A DNA stretch of 54,387 nt from Saprospiraceae bacterium (GCA_020437105.1 JAGQWR010000062.1:1-54387); one strand, 5' to 3'; shown: positions 43,427-52,923, counted from the stretch's first letter. The notes: generated by a model not told the origin, from the sequence alone. A program made the numbers and translations.

Positions 43427-46168
43427 ATGAAAAAAAATGTACAGGCCCAACTTTTCACCTTGATTGCGCTGCTCCTATCAGGAAGTCTGACCGCTCAGGT
43501 GACATTTAGTAATCAAGCTGCCCAGCTTGGCAATATCACCGGCTTCAGTTATGAGGACTGTGCTGTTGATATGAACGGCGACAACCTGGATGACATCGTG
43601 CGTGTAACAGGTAATGGAATTTACATCGACTACCAATTACCGGGAGGCACCTTTACCCAGACCTTCTACCAAATGAATTTGATAAACCAACCCAGTTGGA
43701 GCATTTGTGCAGGCGACATTGATGGCAATGGCTACAATGACTTACTCTTTGGCGACGGTAGTGCCGTTTCCTTTGTTTATGCCAATGATGATGGAACCGG
43801 CTACACCGAAGATGCTCGCCCGGAAAATATTTTTTCGCAGCGAAGCACCATGGCTGATATCGACAACGATGGCAACCTCGATGCCTTTGTTTGTCATGAC
43901 GTAGATCAAAGTCATCCCTACCGGAATGATGGTACAGGATACCTGGAGCTCGACCAAACACTGATTGCGACAATCGATATGCCGGGAAACTATGCAGCCA
44001 TCTGGTGTGATTACGACAACGATAATGACATCGATTTATATGTAACCAAGTGCCGTGGAGGTGCTTCACCGGGAGATCCAACCCGAACCAATCGCCTCTA
44101 CCAAAACAATGGAAACGGCATGTATTTTGAAGTGGGCGAACAGGCAAATATGGCGGATAACTCCCAATCCTGGGCGACCGTTTTTGAAGACTTTGATAAT
44201 GATGGTGATTTTGATGCATTCATTGTAAACCATGATTTTTACAACCGCTTTATGCGGAATGACAATGATGGCACATTCACCGAAATAATCGATAATACCG
44301 GGATCAATAAATTTGATCTGGGTGCCTGGGAAAATGCCTCAGCCGATTTTGATAATGATGGCCATGTTGATATCCTTTCGGAAATGAGTACTGAACTCTA
44401 CTACGGAAATGGGGACCTCACCTTTACAGCAGGTAATGCACCTGTTACAGGGGGTGGCATTGGTGACTTTAATAGTGATGGCTTCCTGGATATTATCAGT
44501 GGCAATAGTATGTGGATCAACAACGGAAATGACAATAACTGGGTTACGATCAGCACAGTTGGTATTCTGAGTAACCGCAACGGTATTGGCGCCCGTGTAG
44601 AAATCCATGGAAGCTGGGGAATCCAAATCCGGGAAATCCGCTCCGGCCAGAGTTTTAGTCCGATGAGCACCCTCAATGCCCATTTTGGTTTAGGACAAGC
44701 CACTGCCATTGATGAGATCGTTGTAAAATGGCCATCCGGCATGGTCACTGTTTTGCAGAATCCTGACATCAATACCCAGCATATCATTTACGAAACCGAC
44801 TGTCTGCTGGCGGGAAGTACCGTGACGGCAGATGGACCAACAAGCCTTTGTCCGGGTGAATCTGTTACCCTCACGGCTCCTCCTGGTTATACCTATAGTT
44901 GGAATAATGGGGAAGAAACCCAATCCATTACGGTTAATACAGCTGGAAATTACAGCGCAGTATTAACCGATTCGGATGGCTGTGTGTCTATCTCCAATAA
45001 TATCAACGTATCCATTGTTACAGAATTCAATCCGATGATTGAAGCAAATGGAGATGTGATATTCTGCCAGGGAGGATCTGTCATTCTAAATGCTACAGAG
45101 GGTTCTAACTATAACTGGACAGACGGTTCTTCCGAGCAAAGCCTGGAAGTATCCGAAAGTGGTATTTATTCTGTTACGGTTGATCCGGTTTGTCCGGGAG
45201 CGCCCTTAGAATCCAATACGATTGAAGTTACTGTTTTGGAGACTCCACAACCTGTCGTAACAGGTGCAACCACAAACCCGGGAAACACGGTAACACTGGA
45301 AGCCAGTGGTGAAGGATTAGAGTGGTATGATGTAGAGACTGGTGGTTCTGCAATAGCTACCGGTACCAGCTTTGAGACACCTCCTCTCAATGAAACTACG
45401 ACCTATTATGTAGAGTCGCATGTTCTTTTTCCGGGTGAAATACAAAACGGCGGAAAAGAAGATTTCACCGGGAATGGCGGACTTCCGTCTTCCGGCGGAT
45501 CAAGCTTCTTTAACACCTGGGAGACGTTCACCATTCTTTCTGTGGAAGTAATGGTTCCTGCAAATGCGCCTGCCGGCAATCGTACCGTACAATTAGTGGA
45601 TGAGAATGAACAGGTACTTGCAGAGCAAACTTTTGACCTGGCAGTAGGAACACATGTGTTGGAATTGAATTTTGATGTACCTGTTGGGAACGGGCTCAGT
45701 CTTCGTTGTTTAGAACACAACCTCTTCCGCAACTCCGGCGGTGTTACTTACCCTTACCCGATTGGAGAAGTTGGTGAAATTACCACCTCGACCTTTGGCG
45801 ACAGTTATTACTACTACTTCTACAACTGGAAGATCCAGAAAGAAGACATTACCTGTGTTTCAGACCGGGTGGAAGTAACCGTTACCGTAACGGGGACTGA
45901 AGAAATTGAAGCCTATGGAAGCTTGAGTTTGTATCCGAATCCTGCCTCTGATAATGTGCAGGTGGTATTTGATGCCAAGGCTGCCTTATCGGCAAATATT
46001 CGCTTGCTGGATGTATTAGGTCGGGAGCTGATGCTGCAGGAGATCGACCGACTGGTCATTGGATCGAATGTGATTGAACTTTCTGTAAAGGATTTACCTG
46101 CCGGTATGTATCAGGTACAATTCCAGATAGACGGCCAAACAGCGACACGCAAATTAATCGTTGAATAA
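43427..46168 (+). CDS. T9SS surface protein with FG-GAP/VCBS repeats, ASPIC/UnbV and Ig-like domains
   Basis: A 913-residue secreted protein, CRTAC1-like. Signal 'FTLIALLLSGSLTAQ'; about six calcium-binding FG-GAP/VCBS loops of the type 'DIDGNGYNDLLFG', 'DFDNDGDFDAFIV' and 'DFNSDGFLDIISG' (about 40-365); an ASPIC/UnbV domain ('RNGIGARVEIHG', 'LNAHFGLGQATAIDEIVVKW', about 385-455); Ig/PKD-like domains ('VTADGPTSLCPGESVTLTAP'); and a T9SS sorting domain ('LSLYPNPASDNVQVVF', 'GMYQVQFQIDGQTATRKLIV'). Many VCBS/ASPIC proteins mediate adhesion. Likely cotranscribed with the pentaheme cytochrome. Confidence 0.88.
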   Translation: MKKNVQAQLFTLIALLLSGSLTAQVTFSNQAAQLGNITGFSYEDCAVDMNGDNLDDIVRVTGNGIYIDYQLPGGTFTQTFYQMNLINQPSWSICAGDIDGNGYNDLLFGDGSAVSFVYANDDGTGYTEDARPENIFSQRSTMADIDNDGNLDAFVCHDVDQSHPYRNDGTGYLELDQTLIATIDMPGNYAAIWCDYDNDNDIDLYVTKCRGGASPGDPTRTNRLYQNNGNGMYFEVGEQANMADNSQSWATVFEDFDNDGDFDAFIVNHDFYNRFMRNDNDGTFTEIIDNTGINKFDLGAWENASADFDNDGHVDILSEMSTELYYGNGDLTFTAGNAPVTGGGIGDFNSDGFLDIISGNSMWINNGNDNNWVTISTVGILSNRNGIGARVEIHGSWGIQIREIRSGQSFSPMSTLNAHFGLGQATAIDEIVVKWPSGMVTVLQNPDINTQHIIYETDCLLAGSTVTADGPTSLCPGESVTLTAPPGYTYSWNNGEETQSITVNTAGNYSAVLTDSDGCVSISNNINVSIVTEFNPMIEANGDVIFCQGGSVILNATEGSNYNWTDGSSEQSLEVSESGIYSVTVDPVCPGAPLESNTIEVTVLETPQPVVTGATTNPGNTVTLEASGEGLEWYDVETGGSAIATGTSFETPPLNETTTYYVESHVLFPGEIQNGGKEDFTGNGGLPSSGGSSFFNTWETFTILSVEVMVPANAPAGNRTVQLVDENEQVLAEQTFDLAVGTHVLELNFDVPVGNGLSLRCLEHNLFRNSGGVTYPYPIGEVGEITTSTFGDSYYYYFYNWKIQKEDITCVSDRVEVTVTVTGTEEIEAYGSLSLYPNPASDNVQVVFDAKAALSANIRLLDVLGRELMLQEIDRLVIGSNVIELSVKDLPAGMYQVQFQIDGQTATRKLIVE

Positions 46169-46182
46169 AATCTAAAAATGAT

Positions 46183-46226
46183 CGGGTAAGTGGCCGTAGC
46201 AATACGATCACTTACCCGAAATTTTT
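46183..46226. terminator. Bidirectional terminator overlapping the NADAR stop codon
   Basis: CGGGTAAGTG-N16-CACTTACCCG followed by AAATTTTT on the plus strand. The right arm (46209-46218) contains the last codons and stop (46208-46210) of the NADAR gene on the minus strand. It terminates the FG-GAP gene. Confidence 0.85.
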
Positions 46227-46636
46227 GTCCGAATTTCCATCAGCAGCTTTCCCAGATTGTTTTCACCGACGCCTGTCTCCAAATCTACGCCCCAAAAGTG
46301 GTCACCCCAATTATTTCCTTCCTCGAGATACGCATCACCGGTTTCAATTAACCAGGAGGCAAGTGGTTCCTGAGAGAACTTCCATTCCAGGCATTCCCGC
46401 ATCACATCAATCCGTATTTCGTCCCAGTTTGGTACAAGGTCAACATCCTTGCTTTTCTTTTTTATTATGCGCTGTTTCTCCGTTCCGTCGGAGCACATTT
46501 TCTTCCATTCCTTATCGGAGCTTTTGGCACTCATATAGGCATATTCCACTGATTTATACAGCGTCCCTTTATACCTGATTTCACAGGGATAAAAATTACT
46601 CATCCAGCGGTATTCATTTATGAATTGGTCGATCAT
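46208..46636 (-). CDS. NADAR-domain protein (YbiA-like)
   Basis: A 142-residue protein of the NADAR family: N-glycosidases on riboflavin precursors (YbiA) or hydrolases that remove ADP-ribose from guanine (DarT1 partners). Signatures: 'NEYRWMSNFYPCEI', 'SVEYAYMSAKS' (Glu31; the usual His after Glu is Tyr32), 'NNWGDHFWGV' and 'GENNLGKLLMEIRTKI'. No DarT-like toxin is adjacent, so a toxin-antitoxin role is not supported. Its last codons lie in the terminator of the convergent FG-GAP gene. Activity is uncertain given the Glu-His change. Confidence 0.8.
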   Translation of the reverse strand: MIDQFINEYRWMSNFYPCEIRYKGTLYKSVEYAYMSAKSSDKEWKKMCSDGTEKQRIIKKKSKDVDLVPNWDEIRIDVMRECLEWKFSQEPLASWLIETGDAYLEEGNNWGDHFWGVDLETGVGENNLGKLLMEIRTKISGK

Positions 46637-46814
46637 CTTTATGGTTGCTTATTAAATTTCACAGTACTCTACCCGCACGAAAGTGGTTTGGGTATAACAA
46701 AATATAAAATCAAAGTTAATATGGACCAGAGCTTGTGTAGTTTGTTGGATTAACCAATCGCTCAGAAAAGCGTACTTTTCGGCAGCAGAAAATAATTAGC
46801 ACAAACAAATCGAT

Positions 46815-47963
46815 TTGAAATACATTGTCAAGACTATACACGGACTGGAAGCGGTACTCGCCGAAGAACTTCGCCAATTAGGCGCTAAGGAGATAGAGCT
46901 TTTAACCAGGGCGGTCAGCTTTGAGGGTGGCATTACAGTGCTTTACAAGGCCAACCTGCACCTCCGCACTGCCTTACGCATATTAATGCCTGTGCATCGC
47001 TTTGAAGCATTCGACGAGCACGAACTCTACCAGGCGATCTATGACTTTGACTGGTTTCCCTACCTAAAGGTCAATCAAACTTTTGCAATTGATGCAACGG
47101 TTTCTTCGCAATTTTTTACGCATTCAAAATATGTGGCACTCAAAACAAAAGATGCCATTGCCGATCAATTTCGGAAAAGATTAGGAAAACGGCCATCAGT
47201 TGATACGGCCGACCCCGACCTGCGTATCAATGTCCATGTTTTCAAAAATGCCTTTACTATTTCCATCGACAGCAGTGGCGATTCGCTGCACAAGCGGGGC
47301 TACCGACTTCGTCTGCACCCGGCACCCATAAATGAGGTACTGGCTGCCGGTATGGTTTTGCTATCTGAGTGGACGCCCGATCAGGTGCTGGCCGACCCGA
47401 TGTGTGGTTCAGGTACCATCCTGATGGAAGCGGCTATGTTTGCCAAAAATATTCCGCCTGCCCCACGCAACCGCCGCTTCGGGTTTCAGACCTGGAAAAA
47501 TTACGATCCGTTAATCTGGAAGGATATCGTTACCGAATCCCGGGACGCCACCCGCAATCCCAAGCTGCAAATTTTTGGATCTGATCGCGAACAGCTGGCA
47601 CTTGACATCACCAAAGAGTCTATTCTCAAGTTTAATCTCGAACGCGATATCGATCTCCGGAACCGGGACTTTCGTAAATCGACGCCTCCTGCTCCAGAAG
47701 GCGTTTTGATTACCAATCCCCCTTACGGGGAAAGAATTGGCGCTGCTGATATGAATGCCTTTTATGAAATGATCGGCGATCGCCTCAAACAGGAGTGGAC
47801 CGGCTGGGATGCCTGGATGATCAGTTCCAACATGGAAGCGCTGAAACATATCGGTTTACGTCCATCGAAAAAAACGGTTCTGTTTAATGGTCCGCTGGAA
47901 TGTAAGTTCCAGAAGTTCAGCTTGTACTCCGGCAGTAAGAAGGAAAAGAAGCTGGATAGCTAA
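46815..47963 (+). CDS. THUMP-domain RNA methyltransferase (RlmL/YpsC-like)
   Basis: A 382-residue SAM-dependent rRNA methyltransferase. The N-terminus 'KTIHGLEAVLAEELRQLGA' plus the following 140 residues is a THUMP RNA-binding domain; the Rossmann methyltransferase domain has 'DPMCGSGTILMEAAMFAKN' (SAM loop), 'IFGSDREQLALDI', and the N6/N2-purine methylase motif 'LITNPPYGERIGAADM'. That motif marks a base amino-methyltransferase, as in RlmL (m2G2445). The start codon is TTG at 46815; there is no ATG nearby and the family N-terminus fits. The last base of the stop is the first base of the next gene. Confidence 0.9.
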   Translation: MKYIVKTIHGLEAVLAEELRQLGAKEIELLTRAVSFEGGITVLYKANLHLRTALRILMPVHRFEAFDEHELYQAIYDFDWFPYLKVNQTFAIDATVSSQFFTHSKYVALKTKDAIADQFRKRLGKRPSVDTADPDLRINVHVFKNAFTISIDSSGDSLHKRGYRLRLHPAPINEVLAAGMVLLSEWTPDQVLADPMCGSGTILMEAAMFAKNIPPAPRNRRFGFQTWKNYDPLIWKDIVTESRDATRNPKLQIFGSDREQLALDITKESILKFNLERDIDLRNRDFRKSTPPAPEGVLITNPPYGERIGAADMNAFYEMIGDRLKQEWTGWDAWMISSNMEALKHIGLRPSKKTVLFNGPLECKFQKFSLYSGSKKEKKLDS

Positions 47964-48853
47964 TGTATCTGCTCGATTCGCATATCATCCCGGAAGGCAC
48001 TCCCCCCAACCGATTGAGTGCGTATGCAGTCGGTATCTTCCCGGCATTATCTTCCCGGAAGGGAATAAAAAAAGCACTGAAACGTCAACAATTACTGGTT
48101 GATGGCCAATTGGGGCAGTCGGGTACCTGGGTCAGCGGCGGACAACTCATTCAACTGTATGAGCGATCTGACAGTCCGCCCAAAACACTTCCGCTGCAAT
48201 TAGACATCCCGTACGAAGATGAGCACTTTGCGGTAGTCCATAAACCGGCCGGTTTGGTTGTCAGTGGCAACCAGTATCGTACCCTCTATAATGCCCTGCC
48301 TTTTAATTTAAAGGCATCCGAACAGATAGACGCATTGCCCTGGCCGCTGCCGGTGCATCGTCTGGATGCGCAGACTTCCGGACTTGTAGTTGTGGCAAAA
48401 ACCCGATCGAGTAGTGCATCTCTGGGTAAGGCATTTGAAAACCGGCAAATTCAAAAGACCTATCATTGTTTAGCGATCGGTAAAACACCGGCATCCGGTA
48501 GTTTTTTGTCACCACTGGATGGAAAGGCTGCCAGAACACATTATAAATTAATCCAACAGATTCCTTCGCTCCGAAGCGAATACCTTTCTCTTTTGGAAAT
48601 TCAATTGGAAACAGGGAGGACACACCAAATTCGCAGACACCTGTCGGAAGCCGGGTATCCAATCCTGGGAGATAAATTGTATGGGAAAGCCGATCTTGTC
48701 TTGCGTGGCAAAGGGCTTTTTTTGGTGGCTAGTGCTATTCGTTTTCAACATCCGCTTAGCGCGGAAGAAATAGAAATCAGCACGGACCTCCCGCCAAAGT
48801 TTCATCAATTCCTGGAAAGGGAAACCGGATTATGGGAAAAATGGGGGAAATAA
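47963..48853 (+). CDS. RluA-family RNA pseudouridine synthase
   Basis: A 296-residue pseudouridine synthase. An S4-like N-terminal region ('SSRKGIKKALKRQQLLVDGQ') is followed by the catalytic domain with 'VVHKPAGLVVSGNQYRTL', the catalytic Asp in 'PVHRLDAQTSGLVVVAKT', 'LEIQLETGRTHQIRRHLSEA' and 'PILGDKLYG', all RluA/RluD signatures. The target RNA position cannot be deduced. ATG at 47963 overlaps the stop of the methyltransferase gene by 1 nt (TAATG), so the two are coupled. Confidence 0.92.
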   Translation: MYLLDSHIIPEGTPPNRLSAYAVGIFPALSSRKGIKKALKRQQLLVDGQLGQSGTWVSGGQLIQLYERSDSPPKTLPLQLDIPYEDEHFAVVHKPAGLVVSGNQYRTLYNALPFNLKASEQIDALPWPLPVHRLDAQTSGLVVVAKTRSSSASLGKAFENRQIQKTYHCLAIGKTPASGSFLSPLDGKAARTHYKLIQQIPSLRSEYLSLLEIQLETGRTHQIRRHLSEAGYPILGDKLYGKADLVLRGKGLFLVASAIRFQHPLSAEEIEISTDLPPKFHQFLERETGLWEKWGK

Positions 48854-48885
48854 TTGTAATTATATACCAACAACCAGACTATATC

Positions 48886-49353
48886 ATGCATCCAAACACC
48901 GCACTCATCCAAACATTTTACGAAGCCTTCCAAAAAGGAGATGCCGAGACCATGGCCTCCTGCTACCACCCGGATGTGGTTTTTAATGATCCGGCATTCC
49001 GGAATCTCCGGGGTAAAGAAGCCGGAGACATGTGGCGCATGCTAATCAGCCGGGCCAAAGGGAATCTGGAAATCAGTTTTTCGGATATTACGGCAGATGC
49101 AACGAGCGGAAGTGCTAAATGGGAAGCAGTATATCCTTTTGGACCCAAAAAGCGGAAAGTACACAATCGGATTCAGGCAAGTTTTCGTTTCCAGGATGGC
49201 AAGATTATCGAACACCGGGATCAGTTTCCCTTTTGGAAATGGGCTTCCATGGCACTTGGTCCTATTGGAAGCCTTTTAGGATGGAGTCCTTTTTTAAAAT
49301 CAAAAGTCCGTGCCCAATCTGCAAAGTTATTGTCACAATTTCGGAACAAATAG
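48886..49353 (+). CDS. NTF2/SnoaL-like protein
   Basis: A 155-residue cytosolic protein with the nuclear-transport-factor-2/SnoaL cone fold: 'LIQTFYEAFQKGDAETMASC', 'YHPDVVFNDPAFRNLRGKEA', 'SAKWEAVYPFG' and 'QASFRFQDGKIIEHRDQFPF'. Such proteins include ketosteroid-isomerase-like enzymes and binding proteins without activity; the substrate here is unknown. A Trp-rich C-terminal stretch ('FPFWKWASMALGPIGSLL') is typical of the family. ATG at 48886 lies just downstream of the pseudouridine synthase stop and is preferred over a frame overlapping that gene by 22 nt. Confidence 0.85.
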   Translation: MHPNTALIQTFYEAFQKGDAETMASCYHPDVVFNDPAFRNLRGKEAGDMWRMLISRAKGNLEISFSDITADATSGSAKWEAVYPFGPKKRKVHNRIQASFRFQDGKIIEHRDQFPFWKWASMALGPIGSLLGWSPFLKSKVRAQSAKLLSQFRNK

Positions 49354-49406
49354 TCCGGCTTTTTGTAATTTCCCGCAGCCCGGCCTTTCATCTGAAAAAG
49401 TAGCTA

Positions 49407-52400
49407 ATGCCTGAAAATAAAGAGCCTCTCGACCTTTGGTACAAACATAGTATTATTTACTCCCTGCACATCCGTTCCTTTTTTGACAGCAATGGCAGTG
49501 GAAGCGGAGACATACAGGGCTTGATCCAAAAGCTCGATTATCTAGAGGATTTAGGGGTCAATTGCCTCTCTTTGATGCCCTTTTACGATTCGCCCCTAAA
49601 GGACGACGGCTATGATATTTCCGACTACCGGAAAATACATCCCGATTACGGTAGTATGGAAGATTTTCAGACTCTGCTGGAGGAAGCCCATAAACGAGGT
49701 ATGCGAGTGATGATCGACATCATTCTCAACCACACGTCTAATACACATGAATGGTTTCAAAAAGCAAGGATCGCTCCGGAGGGATCTCCGGAAAGAGACT
49801 TCTACATTTGGAACTCCGATCAAAAAAAATACAAAGACGCCTCCATCATTTTCTCGGACTATGAAAGTTCAAACTGGGAGTGGGATGATCAGGCGCAAGC
49901 TTACTATTGGCATCGTTTTTACGCCCACCAACCGGATCTGAATTACGATAACCCGGCTGTGCGAAAAGAGATGCAGGAAATAATCAGTTATTGGGCAGCC
50001 CTGGGTGTGGACGGTTTCAGGCTAACCTCAGTTGTATTCCTCTTTCAACGGGAAGGGACCAATTGTGAAAACCTGCCGGAAATCCATGAATACCTACGCG
50101 AACTGCGGGCATTTCTGGACACTAAATTTCCGGGAAAAATCTTACTGGGCGAAGCCAATCTCTGGCCGGAAGAAGCAGCTGAATACTTCGGAAAAGGAGA
50201 CGAGTGCCACATGAACTACCACTTCCCGCTCATGCCCCGCCTGTATATGGCGATGCAGACGGAAGACCGATATCCGATCATGGATATTCTGGCACAGACA
50301 CCAGCCATTCCGGAGAACGGTCAATGGGCGCTCTTCCTGCGAAACCACGACGACCTCATGCTCTCGATGGTAACTGAAGAGGAGCGTGACTATTTATATA
50401 AGGTCTTTGCCCAGGATCACGGCGCAAAAGTCAATGAGGGAATACGCCGGCGTCTGGCTCCACTGCTTGGCAATGACCGAAGAAAGCTCGAATTGTTAAA
50501 TAGCCTCTTGTTTTCCCTTCCGGGAAGTCCGGTTATTTATTATGGCGACGAAATTGGCATGGGCGACAACATCTATTTGGGCGACCGAAAAGGCGTACGG
50601 ACCCCGATGCAATGGAACTCCGACCGCAATGCCGGGTTCTCTGTGGCCAATCCCCAGAAACTCTTCTTACCGGTTATCCGGGATCCGGAATATCGCTATG
50701 AAGCGGTGAATGTGGAGAATCAGAGCCGCAACCCATCCAGCCTGCTTTGGTGGATGAAGAATATCATTTCCATGCGCAAGCGGATAAAATCCTTCAGCCA
50801 TGGCAAGATGGAGTTTTTGGAATCGGCCAACAGCAATATACTTTCCTACATCCGGAGTATGCCTGGCGAAAGCGTATTGGTATTGGCCAATTTATCCAAA
50901 TATTCACAGGCTGTTTCATTGGATTTACGCGCCTTCAAAGGAAACAAACCTGTTGAAATATTTAGCCAGAATAAGTTTTTTGAAATCGGCGACGAGCCTT
51001 ATACTTTTACGATTGGCCCCTATGGGTATTACTGGTTTTTGCTGGAGCAAAGTGAGGAAGGAACGGAGCGTCCGATGGAACGCAAAATTGAAGAGGTCGT
51101 ATTAGATGTAAATTGGGAAACGGCACTCGACGTCTATACCGCTCGCCGGAAATTCGAGAAAAATATCCTGCCCGCTTATTTAATGAGTGTCCGTTGGTTT
51201 GGCGGGAAATCCAAGAAGCTGATTTCGCTGGAGATTGACAGACACTCAGCCATACCGGTAGGAGAGAAAACAGTCTTTATGCTCCAGGTCGGCCTGCGTT
51301 ATACCGATGGCCTTCCAGAGAGTTATTCGCTACCAGCCATGATGGTGACGGAAGCAGATGCGATTATTCATTACCTCAAAAAGGAGCCGCAAGCGGTCAT
51401 TTGTTATTTGAATACACCCGATGCGGAAGGTATTTTAATAGATGCGATTTACGATGAGCCCTTCCGAAATGAGCTCTTTCATTTGATCCGTACTGAGGCA
51501 CAACTCCCTGTAGCATCCGGTATGCTGCGCTTTGAAGCCGGAAAGGTGCTCGACAATCTAACCCTGGAGAAAGAAGATATATCCTCCGAAATCCTGAAGG
51601 CGGAACAATCAAATACCTCAGTTATCTACAACAATCAGTATTTCTTTAAGATCTACCGAAAACTGGATACCGATATAAATCCGGATTTGGAATTGGTGCG
51701 ATTCCTGTCGGAAAAAACCAGCTTTGAAAATTCGCCCCGATATGGCGGCGGAATTCAATTAGAAGACCACAACGATAAGTCCTTTACCATTCTGGGACTG
51801 CTTCAGAATAAAATTCCGAATCAAGGTGAAGCCTGGACCATGTTTCTGGAAATCCTAAATCGATACTACGAAAAAGTATTATCCAAATTGGATCGCACGA
51901 TTCCGGTACCGGATTTGGTTTATAAGGAATCTTTAGAATTCAAGGACTTCCCCGAACGCATCCAAAAACTAATCGGGTCGGTCGCTTATGAACGCGTAGT
52001 ACTCCTGGCGCAGCGAACCGCGGAAATGCACATTGCACTGGCTTCCAGAAAAGATGATCCGGATTTTATACCGGAGCCCTTCTCGCAACATTATCAAAGA
52101 TCTATTTATTCGGGCCACCGGAAACTGGTTGCAGACAAACTTGATGCCCTGGCCGGACGGATGAAAAAGCTGCCCCCGCATATTGCGAAGGAAGCGCAAC
52201 AGATCCTGGATATCCGGGAACCAATACTGGAATGTTTTAGCGAGATCTACAGCCGGAAGATCAAATCTGAAAAAACCCGGATCCACGGGGATTATCACCT
52301 GGCTCAGGTTTTATTTAATGGCAGAGACTTTTACATCATCGACTTTGAAGGGGAGCCGATGCATACCATTAGTGAACGGAGGCTCAAAAAAACGCCCTTT

Positions 52401-52745
52401 AAAGATGTAGCCGGTATCATTCGGTCTTTCCATTATGCAGCATACGGTCAATTGGTGTTGAACCAAAATTACCGGAAGGAAGACATGCCGCTGCTGGAGA
52501 TTTGGGCCGAGCAATGGTTTCACTATATCAGCCAAAGTTTTCTGAGTGCTTATCTCAAAACGGCTGCCGGACAAAACTTCATTCCGACTGATCGGGAAGC
52601 TATGGATTTACTTCTTCGCAACTATACCGTGGAGAAAGCGATCTATGAAGTCGGCTATGAAATGAATGCCCGGCCGGAGTGGCTGCGTATCCCAATTCGG
52701 GGCGTTTTATATGCGATGAAGCCATTTTTAGAAAAAAACAGCTAA
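49407..52745 (+). CDS. treS-mak: Trehalose synthase-like domain fused to maltokinase (TreS-Mak) with substituted TreS nucleophile
   Basis: A 1112-residue fusion. Residues about 10-560 are a GH13_16 TreS-type barrel: 'LMPFYDSPLKDDGYDI', 'IDIILNHTSN', 'REGTNCENLPEIHEYL', 'PGSPVIYYGDEIGMGDNIY' and 'GVRTPMQWNSDRNAGFS'. The acid/base Glu249 ('GEANLWPEE') and Asp315 ('LRNHDDLML') remain, but the nucleophile, normally Asp in GFRxDAVPYLF, is Thr207 in 'GFRLTSVVFLF'. Glu of NHDEL is also Asp316. So this half should not isomerise trehalose in the normal way. Residues about 585-1112 are a maltokinase: 'MSVRWFGGKSKKL', 'IHGDYHLAQVLF' (Asp962) and 'IIDFEGEP' (Asp979) are intact. The kinase would supply maltose-1-phosphate to GlgE. 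Confidence 0.92.
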   Translation: MPENKEPLDLWYKHSIIYSLHIRSFFDSNGSGSGDIQGLIQKLDYLEDLGVNCLSLMPFYDSPLKDDGYDISDYRKIHPDYGSMEDFQTLLEEAHKRGMRVMIDIILNHTSNTHEWFQKARIAPEGSPERDFYIWNSDQKKYKDASIIFSDYESSNWEWDDQAQAYYWHRFYAHQPDLNYDNPAVRKEMQEIISYWAALGVDGFRLTSVVFLFQREGTNCENLPEIHEYLRELRAFLDTKFPGKILLGEANLWPEEAAEYFGKGDECHMNYHFPLMPRLYMAMQTEDRYPIMDILAQTPAIPENGQWALFLRNHDDLMLSMVTEEERDYLYKVFAQDHGAKVNEGIRRRLAPLLGNDRRKLELLNSLLFSLPGSPVIYYGDEIGMGDNIYLGDRKGVRTPMQWNSDRNAGFSVANPQKLFLPVIRDPEYRYEAVNVENQSRNPSSLLWWMKNIISMRKRIKSFSHGKMEFLESANSNILSYIRSMPGESVLVLANLSKYSQAVSLDLRAFKGNKPVEIFSQNKFFEIGDEPYTFTIGPYGYYWFLLEQSEEGTERPMERKIEEVVLDVNWETALDVYTARRKFEKNILPAYLMSVRWFGGKSKKLISLEIDRHSAIPVGEKTVFMLQVGLRYTDGLPESYSLPAMMVTEADAIIHYLKKEPQAVICYLNTPDAEGILIDAIYDEPFRNELFHLIRTEAQLPVASGMLRFEAGKVLDNLTLEKEDISSEILKAEQSNTSVIYNNQYFFKIYRKLDTDINPDLELVRFLSEKTSFENSPRYGGGIQLEDHNDKSFTILGLLQNKIPNQGEAWTMFLEILNRYYEKVLSKLDRTIPVPDLVYKESLEFKDFPERIQKLIGSVAYERVVLLAQRTAEMHIALASRKDDPDFIPEPFSQHYQRSIYSGHRKLVADKLDALAGRMKKLPPHIAKEAQQILDIREPILECFSEIYSRKIKSEKTRIHGDYHLAQVLFNGRDFYIIDFEGEPMHTISERRLKKTPFKDVAGIIRSFHYAAYGQLVLNQNYRKEDMPLLEIWAEQWFHYISQSFLSAYLKTAAGQNFIPTDREAMDLLLRNYTVEKAIYEVGYEMNARPEWLRIPIRGVLYAMKPFLEKNS

Positions 52746-52923
52746 CCTTTTAAAAAAAATTAAACTTTTTTTATTAGGCTCAAAATTTGGCAAATATCAG
52801 GGAGAAAAAAATTTTATGCGGAAAAGACCTCCTATTAGATCATAAATTCCGAAAAAGTTCAATTTTCGTTTATTTTTCCAAATTTTTTAAGCCTGGGTCA
52901 TTTTTGGCTTTCGCCGAAAATCA

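Noticed and set aside
43653..44219. A 188-codon minus-strand frame inside the FG-GAP gene
   Set aside because: It is the reverse of Asp-rich calcium-binding repeats and consists of His/Arg/Cys-rich sequence with no domain.
43540..44520. Regularly spaced similar DNA motifs resembling a repeat array
   Set aside because: They are codons of FG-GAP/VCBS protein repeats, not a CRISPR array; spacing and sequence vary.
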